A stretch of 8,001 nt of DNA from Muribaculaceae bacterium. GTDB lineage: Bacteria > Bacteroidota > Bacteroidia > Bacteroidales > Muribaculaceae. The stretch's first letter is position 1. Every line of letters begins with the position of its first letter. The stretch spans positions 1 through 8,001 of the forward strand of contig VSPO01000214.1 of NCBI GenBank assembly GCA_009775375.1, in the 5' to 3' direction. The notes beneath the pieces are model-generated. The model was not told the DNA's origin. It did not search any database and saw nothing but the letters and a program-made list of their open reading frames with translations. Positions 1 to 6,041 of this stretch are shown here, piece by piece. A program made the translations under genes and the position numbers.

Positions 1-582
1 GTGGTTTTCGTCTCGTCCCCCTCCCGGGCCGCATCGATCCACAACGTGCCTTACCGCAATATGCAGTCCTACATCAATCCCGAGGTGTCGATGCCGGAAT
101 CGGAGATGGCGCGTTACGCATGGGCTGTCTATGGCAGTGGTCGTAAGTACAATCAGGTGACATCTTCCAAGCATGGCATTAAAGCCATCGTCAACAACAT
201 CTACTCAATCGGCGACTACTTCTTCATCGACTACTCATTGCAGAACAAAACGAAGATTCCTTACGACATCGAGGAACTGCGTGTCAAGCTGACTGACAAG
301 AAGGAGGTAAAGGCGACCAACTCACAAACTATCGAACTGACCCCGGCTTACTCGCTCAATCTCGCCAAACGCTTTAAGAAGCATTACCGCAATGTGCTTG
401 TATTGCCTAAACTGACTTTCCCGGATGAAAAAGTGCTTCGCCTCGAAATCTCGGAAAACCAGATAAGTGGTCGCGTCATCACGCTGACCATTGAGTATGA
501 GGACATTCTCAATGCCGACGGATTTGATTCCGACATACTCAAAAAGATTCCTTATGGCTATCAGCCCCACATCTATAAATAA
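1..582 (+). CDS. traN: Conjugative transposon protein TraN, C-terminal part (gene starts left of window)
   Basis: This is the C-terminal 193 residues of a Bacteroidales TraN (DUF4138) protein, a periplasmic or outer-membrane-associated part of the conjugative transfer channel. Family recognition rests on the stretch from about residue 52, which runs from RKYNQVTSSKHGIKAIV through NNIYSIGDYFFIDYSLQNKT to YDIEELRVKL. This matches the conserved pattern of a short basic segment, GIK-(A/G)-IV-x-NIY, and then beta strands typical of TraN. The frame is open to base 1, and the first residues do not look like a signal peptide or a family N-terminus. Full TraN proteins are nearer 300 residues, so the GTG at base 1 is taken as an internal codon. 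The stop is TAA at 580-582, and traO begins 9 nt later, the usual traN-traO order. The family assignment is confident; the biochemical role comes from the family. Confidence 0.88.
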   Translation: MVFVSSPSRAASIHNVPYRNMQSYINPEVSMPESEMARYAWAVYGSGRKYNQVTSSKHGIKAIVNNIYSIGDYFFIDYSLQNKTKIPYDIEELRVKLTDKKEVKATNSQTIELTPAYSLNLAKRFKKHYRNVLVLPKLTFPDEKVLRLEISENQISGRVITLTIEYEDILNADGFDSDILKKIPYGYQPHIYK

Positions 583-591
583 CCTGCCACT

Positions 592-1059
592 ATGAAGAAG
601 ATAATCCTCGCTCTCGTATGCGCCATCGTATCTGTTGGCGCATACGCACAGGGAAAACTCACCGTCAATGCCGGATTCCTTTTCCCTTCAACGCTCAATG
701 CCACTCTCGGCTATGAACACTCGTTTTCCTACGGCAACGCCGTGGAAGTGTTCGGAGAAATCGGCGACCACTGGCGCACGTCTCCCGGTGAGTTTTGGAA
801 AGGCTATTACTGGGATGGCGGCATCCTATACAAGCATCGCCTTGTACGCTACAAGAACGGTATGCTCCGCTTCCGCTTCGGGCCGCAGTTCGGAGCCGTC
901 GAACGTAAGTTTTTCCTCGGGGCGGAAGCCGGGTTTGAATACAATTACGTCTTTCAAAACGGTTGGGAGTTCTCGCTGATTCAGAAGAACAATGTCAACT
1001 TCCTGCACGGCGATACCTTCCGGAATGGCTTACTTATAGGCTTGAAGATTCCTTTCTAA
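592..1059 (+). CDS. traO: Conjugal transfer protein TraO, outer-membrane beta-barrel-like
   Basis: A 155-residue TraO-family protein of Bacteroidales conjugative elements. The N-terminus MKKIILALVCAIVSVGAYAQ is a clear Sec signal peptide, with likely cleavage after the AYA motif near residue 19. The mature part consists of alternating hydrophobic and polar strands rich in Gly and aromatics (GYEHSFSYGNAVEVFGEIG, FRFGPQFGAVERKFFLGAEAGFEYNYVF). It ends in an aromatic residue (GLLIGLKIPF), as small outer-membrane beta-barrels do. The start at 592 is chosen because it gives the signal peptide and leaves 9 nt after traN. It is a little shorter than the roughly 190 residues I expect for CTnDOT-type TraO. 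It probably works with TraN at the outer membrane. An overlapping frame inside it is a shadow. Confidence 0.88.
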   Translation: MKKIILALVCAIVSVGAYAQGKLTVNAGFLFPSTLNATLGYEHSFSYGNAVEVFGEIGDHWRTSPGEFWKGYYWDGGILYKHRLVRYKNGMLRFRFGPQFGAVERKFFLGAEAGFEYNYVFQNGWEFSLIQKNNVNFLHGDTFRNGLLIGLKIPF

Positions 1060-1070
1060 CAATACAGTCT

Positions 1071-3380
1071 ATGGCTTTTGAAGAAACCCGTGAACAACAG
1101 CAGATGTACAACTACTTCCGTAGCTGCATCTATGTGTTCCTTATAATAGAGATTGTGATGAATCTGCCGATTACTGCGGACAACCGTATCACGCAGTTCA
1201 CACTCGACCTGCTCGGACGCTTCAAGGTGTTCAACTCTGTGGCCGTATGCAAGATGATCGAGCTTGTCTGCATCTGTGTGGTCTGCATCGGCACAAAGGC
1301 GAAAAAGGCGTTGAAGTTCAACGTAAAGACGATGGTCATCTATCCGGTCCTTGCGGGTTTGACCCTCGTAGGGCTGTGCTTTATCTTCCATGGCGTACCC
1401 CTCGGCATGGAGATGATGGGCTTCCCGGCCAACCGCATAATCTATGCCTTCTGCTCGATAGCCGGAACGATGCTCGTTCACCAGGGACTTGACGGAATCG
1501 CCAAGTATTACAACCACCGTGTCGGCGATGACCGCTTCAACTTCGAGAACGAATCGTTCCAGCAATCGGAGAAGAAAGTTGTGAATCCATATTCGGTGAA
1601 CATTCCGATGATTTACTACTATAAACGCAAGATGCACAACGGGTTCATAAATTTGACGAATCCGTTTCGCGCGACCATTGTACTCGGAACACCGGGGTCG
1701 GGCAAGTCTTTCGGGATCATAGACCCATTTATCCGCCAGCACTCTGCGAAAGGTTTTGCGATGATGGTATATGATTACAAGTTTCCGACATTGGCAAAGA
1801 CGCTTTTCTATCAGTATTGCAAGAATAAGAAGAGCGGTAAATTGCCGAATAACTGCGGTTTCCGTATCGTAAACTTTACGGATGTGGAGTATTCCAACCG
1901 CATTAATCCCATCCAACGGAAGTATATCCCCGACCTCGCGGCTGCTTCGGAAACGGCCGCGACCCTGTTGGCTTCGCTAAACAAGGGCGGCGGTGAGAAG
2001 AAAGGCGGCTCGGAGGCGTTTTTCACCAATTCTGCCGAGAACTTCCTCGCGGCAATCATCTATTTCTTTGTAAACCTGCACCCGACAGGATTCAAGGACG
2101 GCAAGAAGCTGAAACGCTTTATCACCTATGAGGGAAAGAAGTTAGAGATTGTCATGCGCAACTGGTTCGACTACAACGCCATCGACGAAAAGGGCGAGGT
2201 CGTGCTTGACTTCATAGATGACCAGAGTCGTAACCTCTCGATTGACGAGGACGGTATGTTCGTAGAGCTTAACGGCTTCTCCTATACCAAGCGGACCGGC
2301 GAGACTGTGAAAATCGACCGCTGTTGGTATGAGGACGAGCACGGCAACGAGGTGGAGCCGGACACCATAACAGGCGAATATTCCGATATGCCGCACGTCC
2401 TTTCATTCCTTGGTCACGGCTACAAGGAGATTTTCGACATACTGATGCAGGATGACAAGATAGCCTCGCTCATGGCTCCTTTCAAGTCTGCCTTCGAGAA
2501 CAAGGCTAATGACCAGCTTGAAGGTATGGTGGGTACTCTCCGTGTCAATGCGGCCCGACTCGTATCTCCCGAAGCCTACTGGGTGTTCACCGGCGACGAT
2601 TTCGACCTCAAAATCTCCGACCCTCAGAATCCGAGCTATCTCATCATCGCCAACGACCCGGAGAAGGAGCAGGTAATCGGTTCGCTGAACGCCCTTGTGC
2701 TCAACCGCCTGATTACCCGTGTCAATTCCAAGGGAAACATCCCGGTGAGCATCATCGTCGATGAGCTGCCGACGCTGTATTTCCACAAGATAGACCGACT
2801 AATCGGTACAGCCCGAAGCAACAAGGTTGCTGTGACACTCGGTTTTCAGGAACTTCCCCAGTTGGAGGCTGATTACGGAAAGGTGGGTATGCAGAAGATA
2901 ATCACCACCTGCGGTAATATCTTCATGGGAGCCGCCCGTAACAAGGAGACACTCGAATGGGCGCAGAATGACGTATTCGGAAAGGCGAAGCAGACATCGA
3001 CCTCGATAACCATCAACGATTCAAAGGTGTCTACGCAAATCTCGGAACGTCTTGACTTCCTCGTTCCGGCGGCGAAGATAGCGGACATGGCTACGGGCTG
3101 GCTCGCGGGTCAGGCGGCGCGTGACTTCACCGCCACAGACAAGAGCATGATGAGCCACTTCAACATCGAGCAGTCCGAGGAGTTCAAGACGACCAAGTAT
3201 TTCTGCAAGACCAACTTCGACATGGACGAAATCAAGCAGGAGGAAGCCCACTACGTTGAGTTGCCCAAAATTTACGAGTTCAAGGACGAGCGAGAAAAAG
3301 AAATAATGCTCAACCGAAACTTCAAGCGTGTCAACCAGGAGGTCGAGGAGATAATCCGAGTCCTCGCAGGCAAGGGATAA
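1071..3380 (+). CDS. mobC: Type IV coupling protein ATPase (MobC/TraG/VirD4 family)
   Basis: A 769-residue inner-membrane ATPase that links the relaxase-bound DNA to the mating channel. The N-terminus has four likely membrane segments (about residues 17-34, 53-75, 86-107 and 121-141). Walker A is GTPGSGKS at about 206-213 and Walker B is VSIIVDELP at about 559-567. Next comes the conserved TraG/VirD4 segment around GFQELPQLEADYG, and then the C-terminal TraM-recognition-like region with ISERLDFLVPAAKI. The ATG at 1071 is chosen because it lies 11 nt after traO; an open frame from 963 would overlap traO heavily and adds no membrane segment. About 100 residues (342-439), acidic and hairpin-like (FITYEGKKLE, CWYEDEHGNEVEPD), look like an insertion in the domain between the Walker motifs and may explain the length. 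CTnDOT-type homologues are called MobC; other elements call them TraG. Confidence 0.9.
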   Translation: MAFEETREQQQMYNYFRSCIYVFLIIEIVMNLPITADNRITQFTLDLLGRFKVFNSVAVCKMIELVCICVVCIGTKAKKALKFNVKTMVIYPVLAGLTLVGLCFIFHGVPLGMEMMGFPANRIIYAFCSIAGTMLVHQGLDGIAKYYNHRVGDDRFNFENESFQQSEKKVVNPYSVNIPMIYYYKRKMHNGFINLTNPFRATIVLGTPGSGKSFGIIDPFIRQHSAKGFAMMVYDYKFPTLAKTLFYQYCKNKKSGKLPNNCGFRIVNFTDVEYSNRINPIQRKYIPDLAAASETAATLLASLNKGGGEKKGGSEAFFTNSAENFLAAIIYFFVNLHPTGFKDGKKLKRFITYEGKKLEIVMRNWFDYNAIDEKGEVVLDFIDDQSRNLSIDEDGMFVELNGFSYTKRTGETVKIDRCWYEDEHGNEVEPDTITGEYSDMPHVLSFLGHGYKEIFDILMQDDKIASLMAPFKSAFENKANDQLEGMVGTLRVNAARLVSPEAYWVFTGDDFDLKISDPQNPSYLIIANDPEKEQVIGSLNALVLNRLITRVNSKGNIPVSIIVDELPTLYFHKIDRLIGTARSNKVAVTLGFQELPQLEADYGKVGMQKIITTCGNIFMGAARNKETLEWAQNDVFGKAKQTSTSITINDSKVSTQISERLDFLVPAAKIADMATGWLAGQAARDFTATDKSMMSHFNIEQSEEFKTTKYFCKTNFDMDEIKQEEAHYVELPKIYEFKDEREKEIMLNRNFKRVNQEVEEIIRVLAGKG

Positions 3381-3392
3381 TCAATCAGAATA

Positions 3393-4124
3393 ATGGAAGC
3401 AATCACCACCACACCCAAACCATCTTCAGTGCCTCTGTCGCTCAGATTGAGCGGCAGCGCACTGAAAGTCATAGCCGTCCTCTCGATGTTGGGAGACCAT
3501 TGCGCCTACTACCTTATGGAGCATGGCACCCCGGCTTATGAAATACTACGTTGCTTCGGAAGAATTGCGTTCCCGGTATTCGCTTTCCTTATAGCCGAAG
3601 GGTTCGCTAACACCCGAAACCGAACACGCTATCTGCTGATAATCCTCGGCTTCGCAGTTATCAGTGAACTGCCGTGGTATCTGCTGAATGGAGCCGATGG
3701 CACCCACAACATTATGTTCACACTCGCCCTTGGAGTCGTGGCACTCGCCGCTTTTGACCGACTGTGCGAGCACGGCCCGATATGCTTTGTCGCAATGCTG
3801 CTTGTGGCATCACTGGCTTGGCTAATTGGCGCTGACTATGAATGGCAGGGAGTGCTGATGATAGTCATATTCTATATCCTTCGCCGTCAGACCATTGAGC
3901 CGTGGCAACCCCGCCATAAGGTAAACTGTCCGGCCCAGTCACTCCGACAGGTCATCTTCGCATTTCCTCTCATGGCAACCTATGGACTGACCGGAGCAAT
4001 CCTAACGTCAGCCATCATATTTCTCTACGACGGCACCCGGGGCTGCATAAAAGACGCAGTAGCCAAATACAGCTTCTACGCCTTCTATCCGTTGCATCTA
4101 CTGCTTATCCACATTATATTTTGA
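3393..4124 (+). CDS. traX: TraX family polytopic membrane protein
   Basis: A 243-residue, very hydrophobic protein of the TraX family. The family signature is near the N-terminus: SGSALKVIAVLSMLGDHCAYYL (start about residue 20), then FGRIAFPVFAFLIAEGFANTRNRTRYL and the later HNIMFTLALGV. Six to eight membrane helices are likely, and the C-terminus (YSFYAFYPLHLLLIHIIF) is also typical. In the F plasmid TraX N-acetylates pilin; the family belongs to the wider set of membrane acyltransferases. The gene starts 12 nt after the coupling-protein stop on the same strand, so it is almost certainly the next gene of the transfer operon. Nothing in this window looks like an F-type pilin, so its substrate here is unknown. 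It is the last plus-strand gene before convergent genes. Family call confident; function uncertain. Confidence 0.88.
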   Translation: MEAITTTPKPSSVPLSLRLSGSALKVIAVLSMLGDHCAYYLMEHGTPAYEILRCFGRIAFPVFAFLIAEGFANTRNRTRYLLIILGFAVISELPWYLLNGADGTHNIMFTLALGVVALAAFDRLCEHGPICFVAMLLVASLAWLIGADYEWQGVLMIVIFYILRRQTIEPWQPRHKVNCPAQSLRQVIFAFPLMATYGLTGAILTSAIIFLYDGTRGCIKDAVAKYSFYAFYPLHLLLIHIIF

Positions 4125-4136
4125 TACTCCTCGACT

Positions 4137-4157
4137 TATAACGCCTCAAACGTTATA
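4137..4157. terminator. Stem-loop between convergent genes, possible weak bidirectional terminator
   Basis: A perfect 7-bp inverted repeat, TATAACG at 4137-4143 and CGTTATA at 4151-4157, with a 7-nt loop. It lies just after the TraX stop (4124) and overlaps the stop codon of the convergent coiled-coil gene (4153-4155). The position suits a shared transcription stop, but the stem is AT-rich and no clear T-run follows on either strand. Confidence 0.35.
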
Positions 4158-4485
4158 CTCCTTCCTTTAGCCTCTGAAGTTCCATCGTAAGTTGGACATT
4201 CCTGCATGTTAGAGTTTCGACATCCTTTCGGAGTTTTGAAATCACCTCCATATAGGCTTTGAGTCCTACTCTCTGGTTATGCAGTTTGGTCAGAAGTTTT
4301 TCGTGTGATTTGATTTCGGACTCCTCGATTTCAGCACGAAGATCCTCCACCTGCCATTCAAGAAACTCAATGCGTTTCTGTTGTTCTTGGATTATCTCTT
4401 TCTGTTTGCGGTCATAATCCTTATAACCGTTTAGCAGTTTCAGGTACATTGCTCCCGAAACTACATCTGTTGGATGAATTTCCAT
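4153..4485 (-). CDS. Small coiled-coil protein, function unknown
   Basis: A 110-residue protein I do not recognise. After an N-terminal MEIHPTDVVSGAMYLKLLNG it is almost entirely predicted helix with heptad spacing. The stretch from about residue 25 (DYDRKQKEIIQEQQKRIEFLEWQVEDLRAEIEES) and the C-terminal part (VISKLRKDVETLTCRNVQLTMELQRLK) are strongly charged coiled coil. There is no signal peptide or membrane segment, so it is probably cytoplasmic and oligomeric. The start at 4485 lies about 43 nt downstream of a TAATTTTG box, with a perfect 12-bp palindrome in between. The DNA here is visibly more AT-rich than the transfer genes. It is transcribed toward the transfer operon and may be a regulator or scaffold carried by the element; nothing in the sequence decides this. 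Confidence 0.65.
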   Translation of the reverse strand: MEIHPTDVVSGAMYLKLLNGYKDYDRKQKEIIQEQQKRIEFLEWQVEDLRAEIEESEIKSHEKLLTKLHNQRVGLKAYMEVISKLRKDVETLTCRNVQLTMELQRLKEGV

Positions 4486-4506
4486 ATTAAAAATTAAGGG
4501 TTTTGC

Positions 4507-4518
4507 CGGAATATTCCG
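4507..4518. repeat. Perfect 12-bp palindrome, operator-like
   Basis: CGGAATATTCCG is a perfect palindrome with no spacer. On the minus strand it lies just downstream of the -7-like box at 4529-4536, about where transcription of the coiled-coil gene should start. That position suits a repressor site. No matching second copy was seen in the window. Confidence 0.4.
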
Positions 4519-4528
4519 ATTGTGAATA

Positions 4529-4536
4529 CAAAATTA
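4529..4536 (-). promoter_or_regulatory. Bacteroidota -7 box upstream of the coiled-coil gene
   Basis: The minus strand reads TAATTTTG, a full match to the TAnnTTTG consensus of Bacteroidota housekeeping promoters. A TTG on the minus strand at 4557-4559, about 20 bp upstream, could be the -33 element. The start codon at 4485 is about 43 nt downstream. Confidence 0.5.
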
Positions 4537-4569
4537 TATTAAAAATCAAGACGATGCAACAACCATAGG

Positions 4570-4632
4570 ATGAAAAGAACCGTTATAACAGCACCTGTAA
4601 TCGTAAAGGTGCCACTGGTAAACCAAGGCTGA
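4570..4632 (+). other. Possible 20-codon leader-like mini-ORF, rich in Val/Ile/Thr
   Basis: The ATG at 4570 opens a 20-codon frame ending in TGA at 4630-4632. It begins MKRTVITAP and contains six Val, two Ile and two Thr. It stops about 12 nt before the left arm of a terminator-like hairpin (4645-4720), the layout of an amino-acid attenuator. However, no Val/Ile/Thr biosynthesis gene follows on this strand, and no clear plus-strand promoter or ribosome binding site was seen. The frame could be chance. It also overlaps small inverted repeats (GCACCT/AGGTGC at 4591-4612 and TGGT/ACCA at 4616-4625). Confidence 0.15.
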
Positions 4633-4644
4633 TAGACAGCAGGC

Positions 4645-4720
4645 AAGAGGAAAGGAAAACATCTAATGAACGGGCTTATGCCCGCGTTGTGAGAAATGTG
4701 GAAGCCTTTCCTCTTTTTTG
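4645..4720 (+). terminator. Long-range hairpin with T-run, terminator-like, of a possible plus-strand small RNA
   Basis: AAGAGGAAAGG at 4645-4655 pairs perfectly over 11 bp with CCTTTCCTCTT at 4705-4715. T's continue to 4719, so on the plus strand it reads as an intrinsic terminator. The 49-nt loop holds a second hairpin, CGGGC-TTAT-GCCCG (4671-4684), and a short ACAT/ATGT pairing (4659-4662 with 4696-4699). Outside it, CAGCAG at 4637-4642 could pair with CTGCTG at 4724-4729. Alternative pairing of GGCTT (4673-4677) with AAGCC (4702-4706) would disrupt both stems. On the minus strand it begins just after the stop of the 4731-5315 gene, but no T-run follows in that direction. Confidence 0.45.
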
Positions 4721-4730
4721 CGTCTGCTGG

Positions 4731-5315
4731 TCAATGCTGATTTACCATCGAAAGCAGATAAAATCTGGGATAGCGGTTTACATCAACGCCATGCGCCATC
4801 GCCGTCAGCATATGTATCGCCGCCATAGTCTGGGCATATATTCCGACTGAATTTTTGACACTTACATTCTCCAGCCACTCTTCTGCGGAATCGAGCCAAC
4901 CATGGTTCGTCACGTTGAAGAATGCGTTGTGCCCTCTTGTGTAATCGAGCATCCATTTCCAAGGCTCGTCGCCACGACTGTTGTATATGAAATCAGGCTT
5001 TACACCTCGCGGATCTGTTATTGTCACACAGCTTCCGATACCGAAGTTGAAAATGAACATCACCGGAATATTGAGGTACTCACACATTTCATAGACCTCC
5101 TGCCACATGGAAGTGTCATCATCGGCCAATAGGACTATATCACACTGATAGTTCTCTATTTCTTTCGGAGTGGTTATTGCCCTAACTTCCGGCAGTCCGA
5201 TTCTCGATATGCCGTCGTGGAGAACTTTTGTGAATTGATTCTGAAATATGCCTATTCTATGATAGGTAGAGACCATCGAGGTCTCGGCTTCCAAACAAGT
5301 TTCTTTTTCTGTCAT
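4731..5315 (-). CDS. Unrecognised protein with Rossmann-like core, faintly ThiF/E1-like
   Basis: A 194-residue soluble protein with no signal peptide or membrane segment. The middle has a strand-helix-strand pattern: CDIVLLADDDT (about 58-68), a helix at 70-81, and IPVMFIFNFGIGSCVTI (about 83-99). A C-terminal helix follows (about 158-175, GIYAQTMAAIHMLTAM). This order, an acidic strand end, then a 'NIPV' strand, then a Gly turn and a late Ala-rich helix, faintly recalls the second half of ThiF/E1-type adenylyltransferases. The GxGxxG nucleotide loop and the catalytic Cys-containing region are not evident, so this is a weak guess. The start at 5315 lies 26 nt from a TAATTTTG box, so it is probably its own transcription unit, 145 nt after the ydeI-like gene. 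Confidence 0.6.
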   Translation of the reverse strand: MTEKETCLEAETSMVSTYHRIGIFQNQFTKVLHDGISRIGLPEVRAITTPKEIENYQCDIVLLADDDTSMWQEVYEMCEYLNIPVMFIFNFGIGSCVTITDPRGVKPDFIYNSRGDEPWKWMLDYTRGHNAFFNVTNHGWLDSAEEWLENVSVKNSVGIYAQTMAAIHMLTAMAHGVDVNRYPRFYLLSMVNQH

Positions 5316-5340
5316 TGGATATAAGTTTTGATTTCTGATG

Positions 5341-5348
5341 CAAAATTA
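5341..5348 (-). promoter_or_regulatory. Bacteroidota -7 box upstream of the 194-residue protein gene
   Basis: The minus strand reads TAATTTTG, matching TAnnTTTG, about 26 nt upstream of the ATG at 5315. A convincing -33 TTTG at the usual spacing was not found, so the promoter rests on the -7 element and its position. Confidence 0.45.
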
Positions 5349-5372
5349 CATCCAACGAAAAACTTTGTCATC

Positions 5373-5433
5373 ACCCAAAAGGGTAGTTTTTCATTTCCGA
5401 ACAGACGGAATATAAAGAATTACACTTTTGGGT
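5373..5433. repeat. Nested inverted repeats between the cargo operon and the next gene
   Basis: ACCCAAAAG (5373-5381) is the exact reverse complement of CTTTTGGGT (5425-5433). Between them, TTCCG (5395-5399) pairs with CGGAA (5406-5410). ACCC/GGGT at 5373-5376 and 5381-5384 can also form a tight local hairpin with an AAAA loop. On the minus strand the structure follows the stop of the YdeI-like gene and precedes the next promoter. It may be the operon's terminator or a regulatory site for the next gene. Confidence 0.3.
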
Positions 5434-5460
5434 ATGATATTTCGCCATTGAATCCGAGTC

Positions 5461-6030
5461 TCAGTAATCAAGCAGTCGACCGCAATCATGCCAGTCTCCA
5501 ATCATTTCGCCTCGCCCGCTTGCCTCAATAAGTTTTGTAAGTCGGGAAGAAAACAGTTTTTTGTCCGACTTTTTCGCCTGGATATTGTCGATTCTTACAC
5601 GTTGGTACAAGGATGGGAATGAACGGAAGTTTGACCATGCAACAGGATTGGCTTCAAATTCTGTGATAATGTCAGGTTCAATTACAAATTCAGCATCGAG
5701 GTCAGGACATGCGGTGCGACCTTTCTCTGTCATCATGCCGAATTTTTCGAGGCGGCGGCAACGCTCCTTGTTGAGTTCCGTCCAGCGTCCGTTCTTCGTA
5801 CGAGGACCGAAACGCTGCAAAGTAACTCCATCAACATTCTTGACCGTGGAATCTATCCAGCCGAAGCATAAAGCTTCTTCTACGGCATCGAGATACCACA
5901 AGGCATCAACCGGCGGTGTCTTACCACGTTTAACGGCAACCCAGCATTCCTTTTCGGTCTGATGGTTGTCTATTAGCCATCTGCGGAAGTCCTCGCGTCT
6001 ACATATACAGAGAATATTTACCGGAGTCAT
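5461..6030 (-). CDS. YdeI/OmpD-associated family protein
   Basis: A 189-residue cytoplasmic protein of the YdeI/OmpD-associated (OmdA, 'bacteriocin-protection') family. The signature VEEALCFGWIDS (about residues 50-61) is followed by LQRFGPRTKNGRWTELNKER (about 71-90), the usual family block of 'RF.PR...W...N..R'. The C-terminal half has the standard 'F.S.P..Y......I..AK....+..R+.K++E' pattern (about 136-170). Length fits the family. Members have been linked to resistance to antimicrobial peptides or bacteriocins, but the biochemistry is not settled. The start at 6030 lies 11 nt after the GNAT gene's stop, so the genes are co-transcribed. It is the last gene of a three-gene operon. Confidence 0.85.
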   Translation of the reverse strand: MTPVNILCICRREDFRRWLIDNHQTEKECWVAVKRGKTPPVDALWYLDAVEEALCFGWIDSTVKNVDGVTLQRFGPRTKNGRWTELNKERCRRLEKFGMMTEKGRTACPDLDAEFVIEPDIITEFEANPVAWSNFRSFPSLYQRVRIDNIQAKKSDKKLFSSRLTKLIEASGRGEMIGDWHDCGRLLDY

Positions 6031-6041
6031 ACTACATTTTG

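Noticed and set aside
1..582. GTG at base 1 as the true start of a 193-residue protein
   Set aside because: The frame is open to the window edge, TraN proteins are usually longer, and the first residues are not a signal peptide. It is a gene cut by the window.
963..1070. N-terminal extension of the coupling protein to 963
   Set aside because: It would overlap the last third of traO, and the extra residues are a frame shadow. The ATG at 1071 fits the spacing and gives a normal N-terminus before the first membrane segment.
1056..1916. A 286-codon open frame on the minus strand
   Set aside because: It lies wholly opposite the coupling protein gene, and its composition (rich in His, Arg, Val) is that of a shadow frame with no recognisable domain.
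4637..4729. Retron msr/msd RNA, from the paired outer ends and inner hairpins
   Set aside because: No reverse transcriptase gene is in the window, and the T-run inside the outer stem fits a terminator better.
4486..4730. Origin of transfer in the inverted-repeat-rich gap
   Set aside because: No relaxase or mobA/mobB-type gene is next to it, and no nic-like motif could be recognised. Possible but unsupported.
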